From NCBI RefSeq assembly GCF_013170825.1, contig NZ_CP033365.1, positions 372,001 to 436,000 on the forward strand: DNA of 64,000 nucleotides, written 5' to 3'. The notes beneath the pieces were generated by a model. That model saw nothing but the letters and a program-made list of their open reading frames with translations. It ran no database searches and was not told the origin of the DNA. This DNA is from Mesorhizobium sp. NZP2298. GTDB lineage: Bacteria; Pseudomonadota; Alphaproteobacteria; Rhizobiales; Rhizobiaceae. The position numbers were made by a program, and so were the translations under genes. The first letter of the stretch is position 1; each line of letters begins with the position of its first letter. Shown piece by piece: positions 1 through 7,641 of the stretch.

Positions 1-45
1 CGGCACCAGAATGGCGACGGCTTGCAGCTGTTCGGCCTTGGTCAT
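1..45 (-). CDS. 5' end of an unidentified gene, cut by the window edge
   Basis: Only the first 15 codons are inside the window (MTKAEQLQAVAILVP). The ATG at 45-43 overlaps the TGA of the LacI-type regulator gene upstream by four bases (ATGA), so the two are translationally coupled and almost certainly one operon. Too little sequence is present to name a family. Its position suggests it is a catabolic or transport gene linked to that regulator, but this is inference. Confidence 0.55.
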   Translation of the reverse strand, partial: MTKAEQLQAVAILVP

Positions 46-1064
46 GCACGCTCCACCGGCTTGCCGGTCGACTGGCGCACATGCAGTTCCGGCTTGATCA
101 ATTCCTGCGAGGGCCGCACCGTCTGCCCGTTGAGCTTGTCGAGCAGCGCGCTGGCGGCGCGGCGGCCGACCTCGCGCTGGCCGTTCCAGACGGTGGTCAG
201 TGCCGGCGTGGCGATCGCCGCCTCCTCGAGATCGTCATAGCCGGTGACGGAGATGTCGATGCCCGGCACCAAGCCGGCACGGGCAATGCCGTTCATCAGG
301 CCGATGGCGACGAGGTCGTTCCAGCAGCAGGCGGCGGTCGGCTTGTCCTTCAGCGCCAGGAACTGCCCGGCAGCCTCGAAGCCGGCCTGCTTGGTGCGCG
401 GGCCGGCGATGCGCCAGGACGGCCTGACTTCGAGCCCAGCCGCCTCCATGGCGTTGACATAGCCCTGGTAGCGGTCGCGGCCGGTCGAGGTCTGGTCGGT
501 GCCGCCGATCATGGCGATGCGCTTGTGGCCGAGCGAGATCAGATGGTTGGTGGCAAGCCCGGTGCCATAGGCGTCGTCGCCGCGAAACACCGGCACGTCG
601 GCGCCCTCGACGGTGCGGGCGATCAGCACCGCCGGCAGGCCGTTTTCCTCGGCCATCAGGATATCGGAAGCCGGCGTGCCGATGGCCGGCGACATGATGA
701 CGCCGTCGGCGCCAAGCTGCAGCAGCGTGTCGATGAAAGTGCGCTGCTTTTCGAGCTGGTCGTAATGATTGGACAGAATGAAGGTCTGCCGGCTGCGGTC
801 GAGCTCGCTCTCGATCGAGCGCAGTATTTCGGCGAAGAACGGGTTCATGATATCGTGCACGACGACGCCGACAATGCCCGAGCGTGAAGTGCGCAGACTG
901 GCGGCGCGGCGGTTGTAGATATAGCCGATGGCGCGCGCATGTTCCTTGATGCGATCACGCGTCGAGCCGGCCACCAGCGGGCTGTCGCGCAGCGCCAGCG
1001 ACACGGTGGCCGTGGACACGCCGAGTGCATCGGCGATCGTCGAAAGCTTGATTTTTTGTGCCAG
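42..1064 (-). CDS. LacI family transcriptional regulator
   Basis: This is a sugar-type repressor/activator with an N-terminal LacI helix-turn-helix and a periplasmic-binding-protein-like effector domain. The recognition helix reads STATVSLALRDSPLVAG, and the hinge region near residue 60 (SGIVGVVVHDIMNPFFAEIL) and the GYDDLEEA segment are typical of the family. The first GTG in frame (1019) would cut the HTH in half. The in-frame codons upstream (1064 to 1020) encode the missing first helix, KIKLSTIADALGV, but contain no ATG, GTG or TTG. A CTG at 1064-1062 preceded by GGGGAG at nine bases is the most plausible start. The 3' end overlaps the next gene by ATGA. The effector is unknown. Confidence 0.85.
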   Translation of the reverse strand: MAQKIKLSTIADALGVSTATVSLALRDSPLVAGSTRDRIKEHARAIGYIYNRRAASLRTSRSGIVGVVVHDIMNPFFAEILRSIESELDRSRQTFILSNHYDQLEKQRTFIDTLLQLGADGVIMSPAIGTPASDILMAEENGLPAVLIARTVEGADVPVFRGDDAYGTGLATNHLISLGHKRIAMIGGTDQTSTGRDRYQGYVNAMEAAGLEVRPSWRIAGPRTKQAGFEAAGQFLALKDKPTAACCWNDLVAIGLMNGIARAGLVPGIDISVTGYDDLEEAAIATPALTTVWNGQREVGRRAASALLDKLNGQTVRPSQELIKPELHVRQSTGKPVERA

Positions 1065-1142
1065 CGCCTTGCGCTCCCCGAACGACCTGAATTTCGACCT
1101 AAACTGTTTAAAGGCGGCGTTATGCCACCGATCGGGAGCAAA

Positions 1143-2084
1143 TCAAAGTTTTTTTGCCAGAGCTTCCGCCTCGACATCGGAGGCCGCGCGGCTCCGCAGC
1201 CGGAGCCGGTGCTCGCGATGGACGATGTAGAGGCCGCTGGCAACGATGATGGCCGCGCCGACCAGTGTCCAGCGGTCGGGAAACTGCTTGAAGACAATCC
1301 AGCCGGAAATGATCATCCACACCATCTGCGAGTAGGGATAGGGGGCCAGTGCCGTGGTCGTCGCCAGCCGATAGGCCTGCACCAGCAGCCAGTGCCCGAC
1401 ACCGCCGAACACGCCAAGCATGAGCAGGACGAACCAGTGCCAGCCATCATGCGGCAGCGAGAATGAGAACGGCAGCATGGGCAAAAGCAGCACCGCCGGC
1501 GCCAGCGCCGAGAACAGGATCAGGCTTTCCGACGTCTCGGTCGCCGACATGCGGCGCGTCATGATGACATAGAAGCTGTTCGACAGCATCGAGCCGAGCG
1601 CGAAGAGATGCCCGATACCGAAAACGCCGACACCTGGCCTTGTGATGATCAGAACTCCGGCGAAGGCGGCGAGGATGGCCAGCCAGCGCCGCCAGCCTGC
1701 CCATTCGCCAAGCAGCGGGCCGGCAAGTGCGGTGATCACCATCGGCCCGAAGAAATAGATCGACGTCGTCTCGGCCAGTTGCAGGGAGCGGAGCGCCAGG
1801 ATGTTGCACATGGTCGAGCCGAACAGGAACACACCGCGCAACACATGCGCCGGCAGGTTGACCGGGCGAAACCGCATGGGTTGCCGCCAGCCGCGCAGCA
1901 ATGCGCCGACCAGCACGACATGCACGGCAAAGCGCACCCAGGCGACGATCAGCGCGGAAACGCCGGCCAGGACGAGATATTTGCTTGAGGTGTCGAGGAA
2001 AGTGAAGAAGACATAGGTGGCAAGCATGCACAGGATCGCCACCGGCGGCGTCGCGCTTTCGACATATCTCTGGGAAGCACTCAC
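1143..2084 (-). CDS. EamA family (DMT superfamily) transporter
   Basis: This is a membrane protein of about 313 residues built mostly of hydrophobic helices, in the usual two-repeat arrangement of EamA exporters. It is related to the RhaT/YdcZ group and to S-adenosylmethionine or metabolite exporters. Recognisable segments are the first helix (AILCMLATYVFFTFLDTSSK) and a second repeat beginning near WRRWLAILAAFAGVLIITRPG. An in-frame GTG at 2084 gives a protein starting VSASQRYVES and is preferred. A further 34 codons upstream stay open but look non-coding. It reads in the same direction as the LacI gene, about 80 bases before it. The substrate cannot be told from sequence. Confidence 0.85.
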   Translation of the reverse strand: MSASQRYVESATPPVAILCMLATYVFFTFLDTSSKYLVLAGVSALIVAWVRFAVHVVLVGALLRGWRQPMRFRPVNLPAHVLRGVFLFGSTMCNILALRSLQLAETTSIYFFGPMVITALAGPLLGEWAGWRRWLAILAAFAGVLIITRPGVGVFGIGHLFALGSMLSNSFYVIMTRRMSATETSESLILFSALAPAVLLLPMLPFSFSLPHDGWHWFVLLMLGVFGGVGHWLLVQAYRLATTTALAPYPYSQMVWMIISGWIVFKQFPDRWTLVGAAIIVASGLYIVHREHRLRLRSRAASDVEAEALAKKL

Positions 2085-2224
2085 TTGCAGGCCGGGGAAA
2101 AGCTGGGCTGGAACCCACCTTTGCTGGAATTGTGACTTCCCGGCAAGCCAATTGTCGCCCGCTGCTGTGCCAAGGCCGGCTGGCACAACAACAGAAGCCG
2201 GCAGGCTTAGTCCAGGCTTGCCTG

Positions 2225-2647
2225 CTATGCGTGCATGCGGGCGCCCTTGGTGATCTTGTCGACGAGCTTCTTGTCGGCGCGCAGCGCGATGCCGACCACC
2301 TTGGCGTCTTCCGGCGCGAATTCGGCGAAGACGGCGCGGTTGGCGGCGTCGAAGCCGGTCGAGAACATCTCCTCGACATAGAGCGAACTCGTCACGCCAC
2401 GCTCCAGCGCGCGCCGGTGGATCGCGCTCAGCGTCACCTGGTCGGCCGACAGCACGATGACCGGCTGGATCGACAGCGGGTTATAGAGATTGCCTGATCG
2501 GTCGCGATAGGGTTCGCCGATGATTTCGGGAAACTGCGCGACGATGCCGCTGGTCAGGAAGGCGGTGACGTTGAGTTTCTGCCAGACGGGCAGATCTTCC
2601 CGCAGCACGATTGCAAATTTCGTATCGAACATGAGAAAATGGACCAT
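2225..2647 (-). CDS. DUF2000 family protein
   Basis: This is a small cytoplasmic protein of about 140 residues matching DUF2000 (PF09391) in length and pattern. The opening is FDTKFAIVLREDLPVWQKLN, followed by a central PEIIGEPYRD and a C-terminal half rich in charged residues. The function of the family is not established. An internal Met six codons in (2632) is an equally good start because the MFDTKFAIVLRE opening is the usual one; neither has a strong ribosome-binding site. It is transcribed divergently from the adjacent AraC regulator, with only 38 bases between them, so regulation by that protein is likely. Confidence 0.75.
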   Translation of the reverse strand: MVHFLMFDTKFAIVLREDLPVWQKLNVTAFLTSGIVAQFPEIIGEPYRDRSGNLYNPLSIQPVIVLSADQVTLSAIHRRALERGVTSSLYVEEMFSTGFDAANRAVFAEFAPEDAKVVGIALRADKKLVDKITKGARMHA

Positions 2648-2685
2648 TCAAGCTTGCGCCCCGATTTTCGAGGCTGAGGGAGACG

Positions 2686-3558
2686 ATGGCGTTGGAACTA
2701 GACCGCCAGGCCTTCGAGGGTCTTGGACGTTTGTGCGCCGATGCGGCTGAGAACTGCATCATTTCCGCTCCCGACCCCGCTGGGATGGAGCGGATCGAGG
2801 CGCGGTTCCACGGCAGTGCCTTCGATCTGCATCGCCATGACACCTATGCGATCGGGGTGACGCTGCAGGGCGTGCAGACCTTTCGCTATCGGGGCGCGAC
2901 GCGGCTAAGCCTGCCCGGCCAGATCATCGTGCTGCATCCCGACGAATTGCATGATGGCGGCGCCGGTACCGAGGACGGGTTGCGCTACAGGATGCTCTAT
3001 CTCGAACCGTCGCTGATGCTGGACTGCCTTGGCGGCGCTTCCCTGCCCTTCGTCGGGGATGCCGTCGTGAGCGACGACACCTTCTGCGCAACGCTGCTCT
3101 CGGCACTGGGGCCGCTGCAACAGGAGCTCGACGAGCTGTTTGTCGACGACTTCCTGACGCAATTGATGCAGAGCCTGGCGCGGCATGCCGGCCAGCCGGC
3201 GAAGCCGATGGCCAGGACGGCCTGGCGGGCCGCCGCCCTGGCGCGGGACTATCTCACGGAGAACGTCACGCGCCCCGTGCGTTCCGGCGAACTGGAAGCC
3301 ATCACCGGACTCGACCGCTACGCCTTGTCGCGGCATTTCCGCGCCGCTTTCTCGACCAGCCCGCATCGTTTCCTGGTGATGCGCCGGCTTCAGCGCGCGC
3401 GGCGGATGATCATCGCCGGCGAACCCTTGGCGCAGACCGCCGTCGAGGCCGGCTTCACCGACCAGAGCCACTTCAACAGGCAATTCAAGAAGGCGTTCGG
3501 CATGACACCGGGACGCTGGTCCTCGCTGATCCGGGACGCTGCCCCGGCGGCAGCCTGA
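2686..3558 (+). CDS. AraC family transcriptional regulator
   Basis: This is a 290-residue activator with an N-terminal cupin-like ligand-binding domain (AraC-binding type, roughly residues 40-130, containing FDLHRHDTYAIGVTLQG and HPDELHDGG). The C-terminal AraC DNA-binding domain carries two helix-turn-helices (residues about 185-280), ending in the family signature region TAVEAGFTDQSHFNRQFKKAFGMTPGRW. A GAGGGAG ribosome-binding site lies just ahead of the ATG. It is divergent from the DUF2000 gene, its most likely target. The inducer is unknown. Confidence 0.9.
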   Translation: MALELDRQAFEGLGRLCADAAENCIISAPDPAGMERIEARFHGSAFDLHRHDTYAIGVTLQGVQTFRYRGATRLSLPGQIIVLHPDELHDGGAGTEDGLRYRMLYLEPSLMLDCLGGASLPFVGDAVVSDDTFCATLLSALGPLQQELDELFVDDFLTQLMQSLARHAGQPAKPMARTAWRAAALARDYLTENVTRPVRSGELEAITGLDRYALSRHFRAAFSTSPHRFLVMRRLQRARRMIIAGEPLAQTAVEAGFTDQSHFNRQFKKAFGMTPGRWSSLIRDAAPAAA

Positions 3559-3566
3559 CGTTGCGC

Positions 3567-4037
3567 TCAGTCGTCCGACTCGGCGTCGTCGTCGATCAGC
3601 ACCAATTCCTCGTTGGAGAGGTTGGCCTCGATGCGGGCAAGCAGCTTGAAAAGCGCCTTCTGATCCTTCTTGTCGAGACCTTTCAGCGCCTGCTTTTCGG
3701 TCTTCTTCACCGACTTCTCGATGGCGCGGATGGTTTCTCGGCCGCTGTCGGTGAGAAAGATGTGCGCCTGGCGGGCATCGGCTTCCGATGCGCGCTTTTC
3801 CAGAAAACCCTGCGCCTGCAGCCGGTTGATGGTCTTGGTAATGGTCGGCGGGCGCACGCCAAGGCGACCGGCAAGATTACCCGGCGTCTGGCCGTCCTCG
3901 CGGTCGAGCGCCAGCATGATCTGGTCCTGGCCGGCATAGAAGCCGTGCGCCAGAAGCCGGGCAGCCAACGCGGTTCTTGCCAGCCTGGCCGCCGAATGCA
4001 GCCGGCTCATTGTTGCAGTCTTGTCCGCCTTGGCCAT
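3567..4037 (-). CDS. MarR family transcriptional regulator
   Basis: This is a 156-residue winged-helix regulator. The wHTH covers roughly residues 50-110, with the recognition region RLGVRPPTITKTINRLQAQG followed by the wing around EADARQAHIFLT. The C-terminal helix is long and acidic, ending LVLIDDDAESDD. The ATG at 4037 is chosen because GAGGG lies six bases before it; another ATG two codons upstream (4043) is directly against that site. Upstream in-frame codons extend much further but lack family similarity. It converges with the AraC gene with only eight bases between. Its targets are unknown. Confidence 0.88.
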   Translation of the reverse strand: MAKADKTATMSRLHSAARLARTALAARLLAHGFYAGQDQIMLALDREDGQTPGNLAGRLGVRPPTITKTINRLQAQGFLEKRASEADARQAHIFLTDSGRETIRAIEKSVKKTEKQALKGLDKKDQKALFKLLARIEANLSNEELVLIDDDAESDD

Positions 4038-4472
4038 GGTCATCCCTCTTCGGCCGTGCCGGTGCGTGGAGCATAGACGCAGCCGGCCGGTTGGCAATCG
4101 ACGATAGAAAAGATTCCGGCTCTCCAAACAGCTTTGCCGGCAAGCATTGCGGTGTCCGCCGTGGTGATGCCAGATGTTTATTTCAGTTAGATGACAAACG
4201 AGTTTCCGAAATACCGGATTCACAGCGACCACGTCCCAGACGCGACGTGACATTGACAACCCCTGCCAAGACGCCTCCTTTGTCGTTCCCGCCTTTCAGC
4301 ATCGCCGACTACGGATCTTTCCCCCGACAAGTAACCACAGGGATAACGCCGGCCGGCCGCTTTGGCCCATTGGTTTGGCCCGTGCAAAAGCCCGGAACAC
4401 ACCCTATATGGGACTGACAATCCCTTTTTTCACGGCCTGGATTTTCAAGGCCCGGTCATTTCGAGGCAAGTC
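4038..4472. other. Intergenic region between marR-type and cobW-type genes
   Basis: About 430 bases hold the divergent upstream regions of the MarR-type gene and the COG0523 GTPase gene. I see no gene, no RNA fold and no convincing palindromic operator. I looked for a Zur box of the ATGTTATAACAT type and found none. Confidence 0.5.
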
Positions 4473-5531
4473 ATGAGCGACGCACAGACGCAGATCCCCG
4501 TAACCGTTCTTACCGGCTATCTCGGTGCCGGCAAGACGACGCTCCTCAACCGCATCCTGTCGGAGAACCATGGCAGGCGCTACGCCGTCATCGTCAATGA
4601 ATTCGGCGAAATCGGCATCGACAACGACCTGATCGTGGAATCCGACGAGGAAATCTACGAGATGAACAATGGCTGTGTCTGCTGCACGGTGCGTGGCGAC
4701 CTGATCCGCGTCGTTGAAGGCCTGATGCGCCGCCCCGGCCGCTTCGACGCCATCGTGGTCGAGACCACCGGTCTCGCCGATCCGGTGCCGGTGGCACAGA
4801 CCTTCTTCATGGACGACGACGTGCGCTCCAAGACCAAGCTCGACGCCGTGGTGGCGCTGGTCGACGCCAAGCATCTGCCGCTCAGGCTCAAGGATTCCAA
4901 GGAGGCCGAGGACCAGATCGCCTTTGCTGACGTCGTCGTGCTCAACAAGACCGACCTTGTCACTCCGGAAGAACTCGCCAAGGTCGAGGCGACGATCCGC
5001 GCCATCAACCCGGCGGCCAGGATCCACCGCACCACGCGCGCCGGCGTCGCCCTGTCGGAAGTGCTCGACCGCGGCGCTTTCGACCTGTCCCGGGCACTGG
5101 AAAACGATCCGCATTTCCTCGAGGCGCATGACGACCACCATCATCATGACCACGATCACGATCATCATGACCATGATCATGACGGGCACGACCATCATCA
5201 CCATGACCACGCGCACCCTTCCGACATCCATGACGTAACGGTGCAGTCCGTGTCGTTGCGCGGCGGCGAGATGGATCCGAAGAAGTTCTTCCCGTGGATC
5301 GAGAAGATCACCCAAATGGAAGGTCCGAACATCCTGCGGCTGAAGGGCATCATCGCGCTCAAGGGCGATGACGAGCGCTACGTCATCCAGGGCGTGCACA
5401 TGATCATCGAAGGCGACCACCAGCGCGCCTGGAAGGACGGCGAGAAGCATGAGAGCCGGTTGGTCTTTATCGGCCGCGAACTGGACGCCGAGCGGCTGAA
5501 GAAGAGTTTTGACGCCTGCCAGGCGGCTTGA
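4473..5531 (+). CDS. COG0523 (CobW/YjiA-like) GTPase, metal chaperone
   Basis: This is a G3E-family P-loop GTPase of 352 residues. The Walker A motif GYLGAGKT is at residues 15-22, followed by the family's metal-binding GCVCC motif (residues 67-71), an NKTD guanine-specificity motif (VVLNKTDLV) and a C-terminal CobW_C domain. Between the domains lies a loop of roughly 30 residues that is almost only His and Asp (about residues 220-250). Such loops are typical of zinc- or nickel-handling COG0523 members rather than true cobalamin-synthesis CobW. GAGGCAAG precedes the ATG at 4473. A WD40-repeat gene follows; as far as I recall this pairing recurs in Rhizobiales next to zinc-homeostasis genes. 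The metal is inferred, not shown. Confidence 0.9.
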   Translation: MSDAQTQIPVTVLTGYLGAGKTTLLNRILSENHGRRYAVIVNEFGEIGIDNDLIVESDEEIYEMNNGCVCCTVRGDLIRVVEGLMRRPGRFDAIVVETTGLADPVPVAQTFFMDDDVRSKTKLDAVVALVDAKHLPLRLKDSKEAEDQIAFADVVVLNKTDLVTPEELAKVEATIRAINPAARIHRTTRAGVALSEVLDRGAFDLSRALENDPHFLEAHDDHHHHDHDHDHHDHDHDGHDHHHHDHAHPSDIHDVTVQSVSLRGGEMDPKKFFPWIEKITQMEGPNILRLKGIIALKGDDERYVIQGVHMIIEGDHQRAWKDGEKHESRLVFIGRELDAERLKKSFDACQAA

Positions 5532-5559
5532 TTGTTTGGCAGAGGACAGGGTACCAAAA

Positions 5560-5727
5560 TCCGTGGATAGCAAGACCGGACGTGAGCCTCAGGTCGCGAT
5601 CAGTACGCCCGAATTGGTGAGAGTATCCGCTTCGGATTTCACGCTTATCTTGGATTTGGTGGAGCACCCTCCAAAGCCAAATGCGAAGCTGCTTAGGGCG
5701 ATCGCAGCGTTGCCAAGCACTTTGTAG
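5560..5727 (+). pseudogene. Truncated TacA-type (DUF1778) antitoxin remnant
   Basis: The last 35 codons (VRVSASDFTLILDLVEHPPKPNAKL and on to the stop) match the C-terminal half of DUF1778/TacA antitoxins. That half has a ...LS..DF...L..L..PP.PN..L pattern and neutralises the partner GNAT toxin. The ribbon-helix-helix DNA-binding domain that should precede it is absent, and no toxin gene follows. It therefore looks like the relic of a lost toxin-antitoxin module, lying next to a mosaic repeat. Whether it is still translated (for example from the GTG near 5563) cannot be seen. Confidence 0.5.
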
Positions 5728-5751
5728 CGACAATTTCCAACGACCGGCGCC

Positions 5752-5928
5752 GCCCCTCATCCGCCTGCCGGCACCTTCTCCCCGTATAGTGACGGGGAGA
5801 AGAGGTCTGGCCGCAATGCCGACGCCTTTTCTTTGGCCTTGGGCATTGGCGAAACCATCCGCGACAGCGTGTTTCTTCCCGTCACTATACGGGGAGAAGT
5901 GTCCGGAAGGACAATGAGGGGCAGCGCC
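5752..5928. repeat. RIME-like mosaic intergenic palindrome
   Basis: Two arms of about 50 bases face each other as imperfect inverted repeats. The left arm carries CCCCTCATCCGCC...CTTCTCCCCGTATAGTGACGGGGA (5755-5809). The right arm carries its complement, CCCGTCACTATACGGGGAGAAG...ATGAGGGGC (5878-5923). They are separated by about 65 bases. Layout and sequence match the rhizobial intergenic mosaic elements (RIME) found in many copies in these genomes. A second element of the same kind is at about 41025-41180. Confidence 0.75.
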
Positions 5929-6040
5929 ATCATTAGCAGTTACAGACAGGCTATTTGTTCCGACTTCGCGACCTCATGGTTGCCGGACGTGCAAACGTCG
6001 AGTAAGCCGCCCTCTGCACTTTCATTGAACAAAGATAATC

Positions 6041-7015
6041 ATGCCAACTGTCGCCCCCCTAGACCTCGAAGGCCATTGCGTTGCCGCCGTCTTCCTCGGC
6101 GACGTGCCGCATTTCGCGCTGGCCGATGGCGCCATCCATCGGCTCGACAACGGCCACAAGACGATGCAGGCAAATGACGGGTTGCTCGCCACCTTCCACG
6201 ATGCGGCGAACGATCGGCTGATCACCGGCGGCGAGGACGGCAAGGTGTTTGCCGTTACCGCGGGCGGCAATGTCGGGGAATTGGCCAGCGCCGGAAAAAA
6301 GTGGATCACCAGCGTCGCCGCCGGGCCGCAGGGCGCCATCGCCTATGCCACGGGCAAGACGGCCTTCGTGCGCTTCGCCGATGGCAGGACCAGGGAATTC
6401 GCCCATCCGCGTTCGGTCGAGGGTCTGGCGTTTTCGCCCAAGGGCATGCGCTTCGGTGTCGCCCGTTACAATGGCGCGACGCTGCATTTCCCGGCCGCCG
6501 AGGGCAAGCCGGTTGAGCTCGAATGGGCCGGCGCCCACACCGGCATCACCTTCTCGCCCGATGGCGCCTTCCTCGTCACAACGATGCAGGAGAATGCCCT
6601 GCATGGCTGGAAGCTGGCCGACGGCAAGCACATGCGCATGACCGGCTATCCCGGCAAGGTCAAAAGCCTGTCATGGAGCGTCAAAGGCAAATGGCTGGCG
6701 AGTTCCGGAGCCCCGGCGGCGATCGTCTGGCCGTTTTCCGGCAAGGACGGGCCGATGGGCAAGGCGCCGCTGGAACTCGGCACGCGCGGCAATACGATGG
6801 TGACCTGCGTCGCCTGCCATCCAAGCCAGGATGTCGTGGCGATCGGTTATGACGACGGCATGGTGATCGCCGCCCGTTTCGCCGATGCCAAGGAAGTGTT
6901 GTTGCGCCGGCAAGGCAAGGGCCCCATCACATCGATGATGTGGGACAAGGAAGAACGGCGCATCGCCTTCGGCAGTGCCGCGGGCGACTGCGGCGTCATC
7001 GACATCACGGCATAG
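6041..7015 (+). CDS. WD40 repeat protein
   Basis: This is a cytoplasmic beta-propeller protein of 324 residues with no signal peptide. Degenerate WD40 repeats are visible, for example DRLITGGEDGKVFAV, VEGLAFSPKGMRFGVA, GITFSPDGAFLVTTMQE, VKSLSWSVKGKWLASSG and RRIAFGSAAGDCGVIDI. It lies downstream of the COG0523 GTPase on the same strand but 510 bases away, with a repeat in between, so it may have its own promoter. The association suggests a scaffolding role in metal-protein assembly, but no biochemical function is established. Confidence 0.85.
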   Translation: MPTVAPLDLEGHCVAAVFLGDVPHFALADGAIHRLDNGHKTMQANDGLLATFHDAANDRLITGGEDGKVFAVTAGGNVGELASAGKKWITSVAAGPQGAIAYATGKTAFVRFADGRTREFAHPRSVEGLAFSPKGMRFGVARYNGATLHFPAAEGKPVELEWAGAHTGITFSPDGAFLVTTMQENALHGWKLADGKHMRMTGYPGKVKSLSWSVKGKWLASSGAPAAIVWPFSGKDGPMGKAPLELGTRGNTMVTCVACHPSQDVVAIGYDDGMVIAARFADAKEVLLRRQGKGPITSMMWDKEERRIAFGSAAGDCGVIDITA

Positions 7016-7028
7016 TTCACATAGGCGA

Positions 7029-7481
7029 TTACTCGGCGCCGCAGGAAACCTTGCCGGTCAACTCCGCGGTCTTGCCATCCTTGTCCTTGTCGGCGGTGCT
7101 GTCATAGACGGCAAGCGTGTACTGGCCGTCATAGACGCCTTCGTCGCTGGCCTTGGTCAGGATCGTCAGTTCGACTGAATCGAAGGTGTCTGCCACCTCG
7201 TGCTCGTGGTAGATGTTCAGCCGTAGCTCCTTGCCGTCCAGCCAGTACTGGGTCAGGTTGGAATCCTCGAACGCCGTCTTGCGCAATCCATCGCCAGCCG
7301 GCCTCGCCTTGATTTCGAGATCTCCACGAAAGTTGAAGGTCGGGCCGCCCATGCCCCTGGTGACGCCGGCGCCGACGTCGAATGTCACCGCCGTATCATC
7401 GACGTTGCACCAGATGCCGCCGGAGGCGAAGGCCGGGACTGCCGACGATAGAAGCATTGTCACACAGATGATCGTCCGCAT
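7029..7481 (-). CDS. Small secreted protein of unknown function
   Basis: This is a 150-residue protein with a clear Sec signal peptide (MRTIICVTMLLSSAVPAFA, cleaved after about residue 20), so it is periplasmic. The mature part contains FDVGAGVTRGMGGPTFNFRG and a late stretch YDGQYTLAVYDSTADKDKDG. The beta-rich look and two Cys (GGIWCN near the new N-terminus, KVSCGAE at the end) suggest a small disulfide-bonded domain. GGAGAG lies before the ATG at 7481. The gene converges with the WD40 gene. I do not recognise a family. Confidence 0.75.
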   Translation of the reverse strand: MRTIICVTMLLSSAVPAFASGGIWCNVDDTAVTFDVGAGVTRGMGGPTFNFRGDLEIKARPAGDGLRKTAFEDSNLTQYWLDGKELRLNIYHEHEVADTFDSVELTILTKASDEGVYDGQYTLAVYDSTADKDKDGKTAELTGKVSCGAE

Positions 7482-7641
7482 CCTTGGTCTCTCCCCACAC
7501 CAATTCCCGCTCATATTGGCACTGACTTCGACAGCACGGTCAAGCGGCGCTGCCAGACGCTGAGCCAATGCAGAACAGACGCGCGGCCAATTGCGGTTGC
7601 GGATGTGGATTGGCTAAGAGGGACCAGCCAAAGGGGTTTCC

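Noticed and set aside
4300..4472. A Zur box in front of the COG0523 GTPase gene
   Set aside because: No palindrome of the ATGTTATAACAT type is present. The repeat-like GTAACCACAGGGATAAC is not symmetric enough.
5100..5230. Tandem repeat or CRISPR-like array in the His-rich loop region
   Set aside because: The repetition is codon-level (CAT/CAC and GAC/GAT) coding for a His/Asp-rich protein loop, not spaced direct repeats.
4404..5573. A 389-codon open frame antisense to the COG0523 GTPase gene
   Set aside because: It mirrors the GTPase gene, including its His/Asp-rich loop read as Met/Val runs. It has no family motifs, and GC-rich genes of this organism leave such frames open.
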